64,000 nucleotides of DNA from Salticus scenicus. Lineage: Eukaryota; Arthropoda; Arachnida; Araneae; Salticidae. The stretch covers positions 270,734,993-270,798,992 of the forward strand of contig OZ005656.1 of the NCBI GenBank assembly GCA_963930645.1, written 5' to 3'. The translations under genes and the position numbers were made by a program. Positions 32,258 through 44,477 of the stretch are shown here, one piece after another. Numbering within the stretch: position 1 is the first letter of the stretch; each line of letters starts with the position of its first letter. Below the pieces are notes generated by a model. The model was not told the DNA's origin, did no database searches, and saw only the letters and a program-made list of their open reading frames with translations.

Positions 32258-33020
32258 AATAAGTTAACTACTTTTTATTGAACATGATTTTATTTCAAAT
32301 TTGACTTTATTTATTTATTTATTTTTATTTTTTAATCTAAATATACGGTAATTCATTAGGAAGAGAAAATAATTATCCCACTTAAAACAATCCAATTTGA
32401 GATTTTTTTTTTCTTTCTTTTAAAGGGGAATTTCAAATTTTATTTTATTTTATTTTATTTTCAAACGAAAAAACTTTAAAAAAAATTCTTAATTTTAGAG
32501 ATTCAGTTTCGTATTTTCTTCGCGAAAGACTGTGAATTCGTACAATTCAAATTCCTATGTAAATTCTTACTAAAAGAAAAAAAAACAGTGAAATGAAACT
32601 CTAGTTCAACGGCATTTGCAATGCAAAGACTTTCTCCAATGTTTTCATTTTCCGGATATGAATTCTGGATCGTGAAATTTTTGAACGAAGCAACAGAAAG
32701 GAGGGCTTTCACGATTCTAGAATGAATAAGATAGCATTTAAAATAAAACTTACTTTAGAGATACTTAAAATTCGAAATAATTTTATAATCAGTCAATAGG
32801 AAATTTTCTACAGGGTAGTACAAAACTTATATATGAGTTTTTAAAAAGTGATAACCACATTCCTGTATTTTTTTTTCTCTTAATCAAAATCCTGTGCTGC
32901 AATTATTCATTTGCTCATATTCATTCGGTCATAAATGCCATCTTTTAAACCATCCAGTATTTTTGTTTATTGTTTTAAAAACAATGAAAAGATCCTAAGC
33001 TTTTTCAACGATTCACCTTT
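32258..33020. other. Non-coding stretch
   Basis: (ATTT)n and T-rich tracts near 32310-32460; otherwise no assignable feature. Confidence 0.45.
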
Positions 33021-33214
33021 TTAGGACTAAGGTCCTATTAGTCTCAATCTGGGATTTTTGCGTTGTCGATTTCGATAGTTGGACATTTGTCGAAATCTAA
33101 AATTTATCGAAAATATAATTGAATAATTTGAAAGCGATGTTATAATTTGAAAAAAGTAAAAAAAAAAAAAAAAAAAAACTAATAGTCCTCCTTCCTAAAC
33201 TAAATTCTGCTTTT
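33021..33214. repeat. Direct repeat pair, left copy (inverted-repeat ends)
   Basis: Starts TTAGGACTAAGGTCCTATTAGT and ends ACTAATAGTCCTCCTTCCTAA, i.e. inverted ends of about 22 bases. The whole ~190 bases, including the following ACTAAATTCTGCTTTT, is repeated at 33717-33930. Confidence 0.7.
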
Positions 33215-33599
33215 GCCAGAATTTCATCAAAGCCTTTTTTTTTTTTTTTTTTTTTTTTTTTATTATTATTATTGAAAGGAAAAGAAAAGAAAATTAATAA
33301 TAATCAGTATCGTTACAAGCGATATCGAAAAAGTTTTTTTTAATAATTTTGAATTAGGAAATAAAAAGTGCGCGTGAAATAATATGAAATAAAAATAAGT
33401 AAAAAATGAATATAATGTTTTTGATTTTCGGGGGCATGCTCATTCATATAAAAAATGCGCATTAAAACGAGTCGAAGAAGGAAGCGAAATAAGTATTGAG
33501 TTATATTACGATAAATACGATATATATAATAGGATACGATATATTAGACCTATCGTCCAGGTTTAGTAGGCATTTTCGGTGAAAGAAATAGTTTGTTCG

Positions 33600-33710
33600 T
33601 TCGGTGCAACTTGCACATTAGTCCCGTGAGGTACAACTTTCACATTAGTCCCTTGAGGTACAACTTTCATTTTAGTCCCGTCAGGTACAACTTGCACATT
33701 AGTCCCCCCC
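33600..33710. repeat. 27-bp minisatellite
   Basis: TTAGTCCC(G/T)TGAGGTACAACTTTCACA-type units occur about 3.5 times in tandem, ending in a C run. Confidence 0.75.
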
Positions 33711-33716
33711 TTTTTT

Positions 33717-33930
33717 TTAGGACTGAGGACAATTAGTCTCAATCTGGGATTTTTGCGGCGTTATTTTTCGATAGTTGGACATTTGTCGTAATCATATTTC
33801 GATAGTTGGACATTTATCGAAATCTAAAATTTATCGAAAATATAATTGAATAATTTGAAAGCGATGTTATAATTTGAAAAAAAAAAAAAAAAAAACTAAT
33901 AGTCCTCCGTCCTAAACTAAATTCTGCTTT
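33717..33930. repeat. Direct repeat pair, right copy
   Basis: Second copy of the 33021-33214 unit, with an extra ~25 bases from a local duplication of TTCGATAGTTGGACATTT. Confidence 0.7.
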
Positions 33931-34941
33931 TTTTTCTATTATTTATTTTATTTTCATTTTGTAAGGAATTCATAATTTGTAAATTCATTCATAATTTGGA
34001 AATCATTATTTGTGAATTCATTCATTTGTAAATTCATTTTGTAAGGAACGTATGTCAAATTTTTTACAGCATTGTATAAAAAATAAATAGAAAATAATCC
34101 CTTTTTGGCAAGGTTAAAGGCAAAGGTAGATTCCTTTACGTTAATGTTACAAAAGTAAAGAAATATTACATATGCATTAACACATACTTAGCCAATGTGG
34201 CTTTGTTCCCCCACATTGTATTCTTTACGTCGCCATTCTGTTTTTAAGAAATTTAATTATCAACTACGGCTATTCATTCTACTTAAAATTTTAGGCTAGA
34301 TTTATGGGTCAGTAAACATTTCATTTTTTAAAAATCCAAGCTCATAATCATTCAACAAATAGAAGCCATATAGATATACAATTTGGTGACAAAACTTGCG
34401 ACTTAGCAATGAAATTTGTGATTTGGCGGCAAAATTTGATAGTTGACGATGAAATGTTTGACTTGGTGAGGAAATTCGTTATTTGATGACAAAATGTGGC
34501 GAGCTTGGCGATGAAAAATGGCAGCTTCGGCGTCATTATATTTTCTTCAAATGCAAAAACCTCATATCTCTTCACAGAGCAATATCTTGTTTCCAAAAGA
34601 TAAAAAGTCAAAGGATGTAATTGGTCAAGAATAACCGTTATCTATACCGAATTCTTATTATTATTTTATCCAATTAAAATGTTTACCTTGTTCAATCAGT
34701 GAAAATCGTTATAGGTGAAAACATTCTCTTAAAATTTAGAAGATATAAAAAAAATCATGTTAGACAGTACAGTCAGTCATATCCATCAGCAAAACGTCCG
34801 CACACTTCCCCTGGCTTCTTCTTTTTTTTTTTTTTCTTTTTTTCTTTTAAATTAGGCTTTTTGTACAGTAGAGTAAAACTGCAGACTGTCACGGGACTGT
34901 CTTTTTCCTTTCTTATCTTTTCTTGTTTTCAATTTCTACTA
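33931..34941. other. Non-coding stretch
   Basis: Small inverted/direct repeats of ATTTGTAAATTCATT at 33950-34050. A degenerate ~30-bp tandem (GCGATGAAATTTGTGACTTGG-like) lies at 34380-34520, followed by T-rich tracts. Confidence 0.45.
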
Positions 34942-35585
34942 CAGTAGAACTTGGATAATTCGAAGTTGAAGGGACCAGAGAAAAATTCGAAATATCCAAA
35001 AATTCGAATTACATATACTAGTTTGTCAAAAAGAAGATATAAATAAAAAATAAATAAAACTCTACGATCAAAGATTTAACACATAAACTTTATATCTAAG
35101 AATACTGCTACACCCCCCAATTAAATCAATATTTTTTTACAAGCTTAATTATTCAACACTTTTTAAAAAGTTGTCAAATATTTTTTATTGCTTCTTAAAG
35201 TATAATCTTTGTGTCTTAGCATATGACTTCAACTTATCAATTGATACAAAAATAGAATTTTCTACATCAGTCATGACTTTTTCGATTAAAACAACCCTCG
35301 AAGTTCTTGTACATGGACCATTTCTTCTGATGCACTAGGACATACTCTTGTATTTCTTATCCTTCTTTTGAAAGACTTAAAAATAATAATAATGCCTTTA
35401 GCTGAGAAAAATCTCGGGAACAAATTTTACTGTAATATTTTAAAGGTAATCGTATGAAAAATTCGAATTATCCAAAATAGAATTCGAATTATCCATGATT
35501 TTTTAACGTTATTTTAATACAAAATTCAAGGGACCGAGTAAAATATTCGAATTATCCAGAATTTCGAATTATTCAAGTTTCACTG
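34942..35585. mobile_element. Pogo/Tigger-like non-autonomous element
   Basis: The ends are CAGTAGAACTTGGATAATTCGAA (first 20 shown in part) and TTCGAATTATTCAAGTTTCACTG, inverted matches of about 23 bases. Repeated ATTCGAATTATCCA motifs lie just inside both ends. TA precedes the left end; the right flank reads CA and may be a mutated TA. Such ends are typical of pogo/Tigger elements. Only a doubtful coding remnant is seen inside (minus strand near 35200-35330). Confidence 0.7.
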
Positions 35586-35598
35586 CATTAGTTCACAC

Positions 35599-35961
35599 TC
35601 TCCCTATATATATCTTGTACATATCTTGCAATCGATTTTTAACTAAATTCCCGACTAGCTAGAAATTTGAAACTTTCAGGATTGCTCAGAACATGGTGAC
35701 AACACAATACTTCGAAGTCCGATTTTCTAATTTTTGAATAATTTTCTCACAAAAATTGACGTCATTATCACTTTAGAAATTTTATGCTCATTGATAAGAG
35801 CTCTATGATTCATCAGAAAATTTAAAACATGGTACATAAAAGTTTTCTTTTTAATCTTACAATTATTTTTATTTCATTTTTCACGCGCGCTTTTCATTTC
35901 CTAATTTAAAATTATTGAAAAAAAAAAAAAACTTTTTCGATAGTATTTGTAAGTAGGAATT

Positions 35962-35999
<38 letters not shown>

Positions 36000-36831
36000 A
36001 CTTGTTTTTAAATAAGATCACATATAATAAGATTATAATTTTTCAGTAAGAAATTATTTAAAAGTTCACATGTACACATATTGAGTGAAATTAGGTAACT
36101 GCTATAAAATACTTGCTGTTATTTTAAATTATCTGATTTTGTTTCAGTATAATTCGTAATAATATTTCTCTACCAGTTCGATATAATTTTTGTCAAAACG
36201 ACACGATAGTGGCGAAATTAATAAAATACGCGATGATAAAAAATATTTATAAATGGACAATATTTCAGCACGCGGATTGAGCTCAATGGTCTAATAAGAA
36301 AAAATGATGCCAATTGCCCGATGACATGATTTTATGGAAAAATTGTATTTTTAAAAGTTGTTTTTTCAGAATCTTTTCATGCTTCATTTTAACGCTAGCA
36401 ATAAAATAAAGATATATACAAAATGAATTATTATCGTAAACTGGCGAAAAAACGCAATCATAAAAAGTATAATTAAAATAAGAATTAGTTTTTTTTTAAG
36501 CAAAAAATTATGCCAAAATAAATATATAAAAAGTTATCGTCAACACGACAAAAATTTAAATGATGCCATGGGGGTCCAATAACAAAACTGTACTGCTTGC
36601 GGAAGTATGAAATCTGGGTCGTTAACCATGAATTTTATTTTGAAACCTTTCTTTCAGTGATTTTTGTTTAGCTATTGCACAATATTAATTTGGTTCTAAT
36701 AATAATTTGGCTTCTAGGTAATTAAAAATTTAATTAGGTGGTGAATTTGGTATAATATTTTTGAGTTTCAAATTTTAACGGTAAAAAAGAAAAAATAAAT
36801 AAAGTGCGAAAATTTCGCACGGGTTTGCTAG
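35599..36831 (+). mobile_element. Non-autonomous Helitron
   Basis: The 3' end reads GTGCGAAAATTTCGCAC (hairpin, 36804-36820), then GGGTTTG and CTAG followed by T, the classic Helitron terminus. The 5' end is placed at TCTCCCTATATATAT near 35599. Internal TTTGAAACTTTCAGG and CACAAAAATTGACGTCATTATCACTTTAGA are shared with the Helitron at 44475-46921. No coding sequence is recognised. A 30-base T run lies at about 35967. The left limit is less certain because the base before TC is not A. Confidence 0.75.
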
Positions 36832-36869
36832 TTCGTAATATTTAGTATAATTTTTATTCAAAAAGTTAT

Positions 36870-38275
36870 CGTTGTGAATGAAGTTATTCAGAACTTAAGC
36901 ATAATTTCCAATCCTTAATTAAAGATTTATTTTATCACCCAAAGCGTTCACCGCGTGTATCTGAATATTTATTATCTGAATATTTATTTTAGGGAAGATA
37001 AGCCGCGGGCTATCTTTAAGAAGACATTGATTTTTGGGGACTACTGCTTATCTATCAGTGCGGATTATCTAATGATAATGCCAAATTCCGTCGTCCATAC
37101 TTCTTGGTCGATCTCTTAACAACTCGACTTAACAGTCGATCTCCCCCGAAAACAGAAGTTTAGTGTTTTAGTTTCTCGAGCAGTGATTCACGCTTATAAT
37201 CTCTTATTTTCACGCTATAATCTCTTTCTTATTAACTAATAATCTCTTATTTTGATTAATTTGCATATTCGTCTGGAGTTCGTCATCTTGTTCCCTTGCT
37301 TTTGATTTTTTGCATCGTATTTGAATACTGGCTTTAATTTTTGTTTTAAATTCTTTTTATACAGTGCCTTTTAAAATAATTTATTACTTTTATTTGCAAT
37401 TAATTATTTTTATGACTTTATGACTTTGTATATATGCCCGGATTCCCCCATCTTGTTCCCGTGTTTCTCATATTTGTTGCATTACATCTGCATACTGGTA
37501 TAGTTTGATTTTATTTGCTTTATACCGAATTATTTTTTTAAATAATTTATTATTTTCATTTATAATTAATAATTTATTATTTTTATTAACTTGCATGGAT
37601 GTCAGAAGACTGCTGTCTTATTTCCTTATTTATCTGTCACATCATCGTAACAATGCTTGCATAAGCCGCGGTTTACCTTAGAACATTGTTTTTTTTCCCG
37701 CAACATTTTAATGAGCTGCGGCTTATTTACCAGTGCGGCTTATATGCACAAAATTACGGTAACTTGTTTCCATCAGCGACTTTCCGCAACAAAGCAATTT
37801 CATATGATTAGCATTTAGCGTTTAAAATTATACGGAAAGGAAATCTTTTAACACGTCGAATTTTCGGTATCTTATTGGTAACAACAACACGCATGCGCCA
37901 CATGAAATGATATTAAGAAACATTTAATTTATCAAGATAATGTTTCTCGTACAATATTTTATCATGGAAATTAGTTACCATTATGCGATACACAGTTGCC
38001 AGTTATAATATTGTTTATAGAATGGGAGACTGTTGAGGTTTGTTTAACGATTGTGATAAGTAGTTACTTTTAAGTTACACAGTTACTGTAATGAAAGTTT
38101 TCTTAGAACTCCATTCTGGTGGCGTTGTTTTCGCTGCAAAAATATTTTTAGAACTTGTTGAATGAAATAATGGTTAATTCATTAAATCTAATGTAATTTC
38201 TGAGGTATAAAATGATGGCTAAAGTAATCATAGAGGCAAATGATAACAGCAAAGTAATATGTGAGATATAAAATT
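36870..38275. repeat. Dispersed repeat D, copy 2, split by an insertion
   Basis: 36870-36990 and 37760-38275 match 23200-23830 colinearly. The intervening ~770 bases (36991-37760) are absent from copy 1. Confidence 0.7.
36998..37748. mobile_element. Insertion with ~85-bp direct repeats at its ends
   Basis: ATAAGCCGCGG(G/T) at 36998 and at 37661 start two similar segments. Each has ACATTG and a T/G-rich stretch and ends CAGTGCGG(A/C)TTAT. The interior has a ~170-bp tandem duplication (CATCTTGTTCCC…CATACTGG, 37287 and 37451). The right end runs on to AAAATTACGGTAA. Class unknown. Confidence 0.5.
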
Positions 38276-41250
38276 TCTTTGTGCTTCAGTAGTCGAAACA
38301 TGTTTAAAAATTTACCCTTCGATTGTCGGCCCGGCGCGTCTAAAAATTCGCCCTTGGATTGAGGGCCAATCCAAGGGCGGGTACGAACTTCGGTACAAGT
38401 CCGAACCCGTGCAGACCTCTACTTTCGTTACCCACTACTACACATATTATAAACTCTCTTCTGAGATAGGTCAATTATATGTATTATGACCACATTAACA
38501 AATGAGATACCTAACAATTGTCCTGTAAGAGTACATACAAGAGTATGTACTGTAAGAGTATTTATAAACAAAACATTAACATAGAAAAAATTATATATAT
38601 GCGTAAAGCCGTATTTTAAAATACCCCAATTTCCGAGCCTGTCAATTTTCTTGTAGTAACCAAGAAGTAAAGCGGAAGCACATCTAAAAAGGTGTTTATG
38701 TAGCAGATTTGAAAAAAAAAACCATTTTTATATATCGACTTTCAGTACAACTTATGATTTTTTAAAAAGGAATTAATAAAGGGATTTTGACACCAATATA
38801 TTAATAAAGAGAGTTTAAATAAATAGATCCTTAAAAAAAAAAAAAAAAGATGCGCACTTGTTATTATATTGTATAACATTGATCTACTTATGCAGGTAGC
38901 CTATCAATTTTCCTGACCAACAAACAAAAAGACATCCAAAAGCTAGTTTAAATAACAACTTTCAAGAAAATTGTTACAGCCGTTATTGAGATATGGATTT
39001 ACGGTCCCATTTCCAGTTTTCACTATCGTCCTTCCCGTTTTCTCTTTTTTACCAAAAGTTTACAACGTCATCTGTACAGTAGACCTTTCTTTATTCTGAA
39101 ACTTTGTCGTTCTATCTTTATTCATTTTCGAAGTATTGTAATGAAGAGACTCCTCGCACACAAGTATACACACACGCACGCACACACACTTTCTGTCCAA
39201 TTGTCATAAAACACATTTTAAGACTCAGACAACCTTAAAACATGTAAATTAAGTGAAATTCGATATTACAATTTTTAACCGAATACAGTATTTCGTTGCA
39301 TACTCGTAGTCGTGGAAAAAAAAAATAAAACAGTTTTTCCATTTAGAAATTTTTAAAAGAAAATAGGTTACAAAAAAAAAAAAAAAAAAAAAAAAAATCA
39401 ATTTTACGAACTAATATATTTTTAGATATATATATATATATATAGAAGAAACGTTATAAGATTGAATTGAAATTTAATAATAAATCATCAAGTGAGAAAC
39501 TTTCTGTGAAAATTTTTAATTAAAAAAAAAAATCGATTTTGATTTTCTAAAGTTATAGACTGCTTGAAATTTTCAAATTTCTATGCAAATTTCTCTGCCT
39601 TATAAGAAGAATAACAAATCGAGTATAAAATTAAAGGCATTTGCAATTCAAACACTTACCCCACGGTTTCAATAAACTGAAGACTTTGAAGTATAAAACG
39701 CACCTTTTTAGCATAAACTACAAAAAGGTTGCACATTATAAGTTTGGAATCAATAACAAAATACTTCTAATGAAAAGAATATTTCCGTAACAAATTCAAT
39801 TTCAGACTTTTCTTTTTAAAACTACACGTAAGAAATTTAAGCTAAAATCCTGAAATTAAAAAAAAAGATTTGTTTAGTAAAAATAGTTTGATTCAATAAA
39901 AAGTTTTATTTATTTATTTATTTATTTATTTATTATTACGGTAGGCCGTATTATTTCCTTCATGCTGCGTTGTTAACTATTTTTATCTATAGCCTTGAAT
40001 TAACGTGCAAACATTTTTCTCTTTATTTTAAATATGTAAAGCTGAAAATCTATCGTATTTTTCCGAATTATTAGATTTTATCAGAAATTGGTACACTCAT
40101 TAATCAAAAGAAAATCTAGCTAACGCTGTATTTTCAATCGAATAATTGGTTTAAAAGGTATTAAATAACACCTCCCTCCCCTTTTTTTAAAATTAAAAAA
40201 TGTTAAAAATAAAAAAATTGATGCCAAAAATAAATAAGTAATAATTATATTACGTTTTATGTAAAAAAAAAAAAAAAAAAAAGTGTAAACATTTTTTTTT
40301 TTTTAAATAATTAAAATAAAATTCAGAAAAATTGTGCTAGTTCCAATATAGAACCCCTTAGCGACATTTGAAATTTGAAACCGAAGTAGCGCGGACGTTT
40401 CTCGCCAAGACTTTCACTCACGCATCGCGATAACCATTGTAATTCATTGCCAAATTGACAACAAAAATTTAAAAACCACCAAAAGTCTCCTATGCTAAAT
40501 CTACGCCGCAGAAATTTTGAGGAATGCATATAGTAACCGATACTAGAGAATGAAACACAGTTAATGCATGCCTTTTTTTTAAGAAAAGGGAATTTAACTG
40601 TGGAAAAGAAATTTGTTTGACATTTAGGTTTCCTGACATTTGTTTGACATTTTGGTTTCCTGATGTCTGAAACGTTTGTTAATGCAAAATTTAACCCATT
40701 CTGTGCGATTTATTGACAAGTCTTATTTCGCATGTGCAAATTTATTTTGCCGAAAACTCTAAATCTAATCAAAGTTTTGAAACAATCGATAAATGTAAAT
40801 TTCAGTTATGGTACAGTCATAAACCACAGAAAATATTCAAAAGGTATATTTGTCTTTCTTGATGACTGAAATTTATAGTTTTATTATTATTATTATTCTC
40901 TGTGATTTACTGACAAAATCCTTGTAGCTTATGCCTAAACGGTTTTTGCACACATGTCTAAATCTAGTGCAATTTTGAAAAGGGTCGATAAATGTAATTT
41001 TGAGTTAAATACAGGAAAAAAATCTCTGCCAAATATGATTCAATTCCATCCAACTGTTTTTACGTGATATCTGAACAGGTAAAGCAATAGATACATAATA
41101 TAAACATAGAAATTATCTTGAAAGGCATTTTTATCTTTCTTAATATTTGAAACGTAAAGATATTGCAAAAATATTCGGTTCTCTACGATATACACAAAAA
41201 AAAAGTCTTTATTTTATTAATTTAGATAACGAGTTTATTGATTACATTGC
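38276..41250. other. Non-coding stretch
   Basis: Contains the perfect hairpin at 38349-38379, CA-rich tract at 39165-39190 followed by ACTCAGACAACCTTAAAACATGTAAAT near 39222 (see findings), and several A/T runs. The minus frame at 40323-40529 shows no domain. Confidence 0.45.
38349..38379. repeat. 12-bp perfect hairpin
   Basis: CGCCCTTGGATT, 7-base loop, AATCCAAGGGCG. GC-rich against its surroundings; CGCCCTT(G/C)GATTG also precedes it imperfectly at about 38326. Confidence 0.7.
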
Positions 41251-41254
41251 TCTG

Positions 41255-41735
41255 CATGAAAATCAGCCTCAGCACCATTTTTGCAAATTCGTATGTAAAA
41301 ATGATCTCCAGAATCCGAATAGGACGCCCATTTTGCCCTATCACCCACCGTTTTGGGGGACGCCCCCCTATTTTTATTACTTTTCAGTAACCGTATGGCT
41401 ATAAATTTGATTTGATGGGCAGGAGGGGACTATTTTAACTGTTAAATATCTTCTGAGGGGTCACAGAAGTGAAAGAGAGAGAGATTCTGAAACATGAACA
41501 TTTGCAGCAAGGGTAAAATTACTATACATTATATTTTTTCTGTTTTTAAGTGTTGAAATAATACTTTTCCATTCTCCAAAGCAAATTCATGACCATAAAA
41601 TTACCGAACAGTGATAAAAATTGAGGGAGGGAGTGGCGTCCCGTGAAAACGGTGGGTGATAGGGCAAAATGGGGTTGTATTTGGATTCAGGAGGTCATTT
41701 TACATAAGAACCAGCATTAATGGCATCAGGGTTCG
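41255..41735. mobile_element. Inverted-repeat element with ~120-bp arms
   Basis: ATTTTGCCCTATCACCCACC (near 41331) is exactly inverted as GGTGGGTGATAGGGCAAAAT (near 41651). Similarity extends outward (ATGTAAAAATGATCTCC against its inverse, GAGGTCATTTTACAT) and inward (GGACGCC…). The spacer is about 230 bases. No coding capacity; the left arm forms a chance 85-codon frame. Confidence 0.65.
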
Positions 41736-44441
41736 AATTTTTTTTTTTTAAATTTATTTTATTTATTTATTCATTTATTTTTCATCGCAGTGTTATTATC
41801 TACATAAAATAATACACTGATTTCCAAATATTCAGTAACAATCTTTTTGCTGATCTTTCTTCTTTTCTGTACAACTTTAAACAAATAAATACACCAACTT
41901 AAATTTCCGATGGCGAGTTTATTATTAAGTGACCCATTGAATTTTGTATTATTTTTAACACCAAGAAAACTTTTTAAATTAAAGTACTTTTCTGAAAAAA
42001 CGAAAAATTTTAAAAGATTTTAGGATAGAGACTAAATGAGATATGGTGTTAAAAATAGGTAATAACATTTGTTGGTGCAGGGGGTTAAGGCCAATCGACG
42101 CGGGTGCGAGGCTTGGGTGGAACACCCTCTGGAGGATCAATTTAAAGGGTCCTGTCTTATATTTACGCAAGTTTCGGAGAAAACCACGGAAACACTTCGA
42201 ATGGCTAGGTCGACGAGTGCGACATGTGATCAAACTCGACACTTTCGGCAACTTTTGGAGCCTAAAAATAGGTGAAAATTATTTATAAACGATTAGTGGA
42301 CATCAAATACTTTAAAATTTAGGTCTGAATACTTTTGTTTCTTTTATTTTGTATGCAAAAATAAAATAAAATAAAACTAAAGAAAGGGGAAAAAAATAAA
42401 ACATAGAAAAAATTTAAATGAGGAGTTATAATTTATTAATATATGTTCTATTATGTTATTATATGTTATTAAAATTTTGTGATTATGGTGGTGTTGATAT
42501 TAACAAACTGATTGAAAATTACAGTTTTTGAAAATGTCTGTTATAGAAGAAAGAGAAAAGTTAATAAAGTAAGAAAAATATCGGATTACCTTAATATTTG
42601 AGACCTATGTATGCTTGTCTAAGCTTAATGCATTCTCAATACCATGTTATATATATATATATATTTATTATTTTTTTTTTTTCTAAAATTATTATTATTA
42701 TTATTATTATTATTTTCATTTTCCCAAACTCTTATAAAAAAGAAAAAGAAAAATAGAGATAAGAATTTCGTATCAGTTTATAAATCTTACCCAAGAAGAG
42801 AGTATATAAAGTACGATTAATAGTTTCAAAAGAGACATGTCGGCAAAATTTCATGTTCAGATGTTTATTTGTATAAGAGGTATACGGAAAAAAAAAATAA
42901 AAAAAAAAGTAAAAGAAAGAATCAGGAAGAAAAAAGAAAATGAAAAAACAGTTTGTCAATTAAAGTTTAGAAACTTGTGTAAAACTTCAATATACATTCT
43001 GAACTTATTTCTAATAGTTTCAGTTTATCCCTGAAGAAATTATCTAACTTATGCCTGTTTATAGCTATGCATTTATAAAAAAAAAAAAAAAAAAAAAGTC
43101 ATTATTTGCAGCGAGCAAGATTTCTGTGAAATTGAAAGCTTTAAAAAATTAGTTACATCATGCTAATAATATTTTTAATTTTCTGTAGATTTAAAAATGC
43201 CTTAAATTCATAAATCTTCCACTGTCAACTGAAAAATTTCGCGAAAAATTGTGTAATATAGTGCAATATAATTGCGAGTTTATGAACTAATGGTAAATTA
43301 ATATCTTAACTAGACTAATATGTGAATATGTAAATAATATATGAAACTAAACTAATATGTTAATATGTAAATAATATATACCACTAAACTAATATATTAA
43401 TGTGCAATTTTTTTTTAATTGCAAAAAATGAAAATAATATAGATATAGAATAGTGTGTTTTGCGGGTAATTGTAAAAAATATGTTTTGCATAGCTCTTTC
43501 TCGAAATGAGTTATTATTATTATTATTATTATTTAATTTATTTACAATATGCCTCATCTTAATATTAGACTAAACCCTGTAATAGTTATAGTTAAGATTC
43601 TTGATAGATTTTCAAGTAAATCTGTATACCTTTTTTAATTTCCGTCTTAGTTTAAAGTTTGAAACAGAATTTTAAGATTTGAAAAACCTGAAATTTGCAT
43701 GGAATTCAACCATAAAAATATTTGTTATAAATTAACTTCACGATGAATCAAAAAAGCACTCAAATATGTGTACAAAACTACAAATTTTAAACACAAATTA
43801 TTCGAAATATGCATTTAAACCATATTTAAATAATATTTATGAGTTGAGGGAAAAACCGAAAGTTGGTTAGAATGGAGCAAATTTTTTACTTTCTGTTACG
43901 CATATATATCAGGGTTCGTACGGACCCGCCTTTTTTTCCTGAGTCTCACACCACTACTATAAAACAATAGAATTCGTCTTAAATTTATAGACTTACTTCG
44001 TAAGCAAAATCTTTAAACAAAATTACTGGTATAACACTCAGGGGGAAAATAAGGCCCATACAATTCCTGTATATGGTGGAGAAAGTATTATTTTTGAAAA
44101 CAATTTTTTATTAAATTTACACATTTTAAAGTCTTCTGAATCGGAAAAATATGTTTTCAGTGATTAGTCTATGCGTGTTTGTGTATTATCAGCATATCTC
44201 AAGAAAAAATATTGGCAGAAAGACAATCTCGGTATACCGTGATTTGACATTTTGTTATCTGTATCATATAGAAATGCTTTACAAAACATTTCATTGTAAT
44301 CAAGTAAATGGTTAGTAATCAGGGCCATCCAAGAAAAGTCAAATACAATTAAGTCTATACGGGAACTTATGATCGGTACAGTGTAACAACTGCAGGCTGC
44401 ACTAAACAAAATAAAATTAACCCATACCATATATATAGGAA

Positions 44442-44474
<33 letters not shown>
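41736..44474. other. Non-coding stretch with a GC-richer island and simple repeats
   Basis: 42070-42270 is more GC-rich than its flanks and open on both strands. (TA)n and (ATT)n occur at 42650-42715. A ~45-bp tandem (CTAAACTAATATGTTAATATGTAAATAATATATA-like) is at 43310-43410, and (ATT)n at 43505. A (TA)n tract lies at 44436-44474. Confidence 0.5.

Positions 44475-44477
<3 letters not shown>

Noticed and set aside
33600..33710. Short spaced repeats that could suggest CRISPR
   Set aside because: Contiguous minisatellite without unique spacers, in a eukaryotic genome.
40323..40529. 68-codon minus-strand frame
   Set aside because: No motif, and isolated in AT-rich DNA with poly(T) runs nearby.
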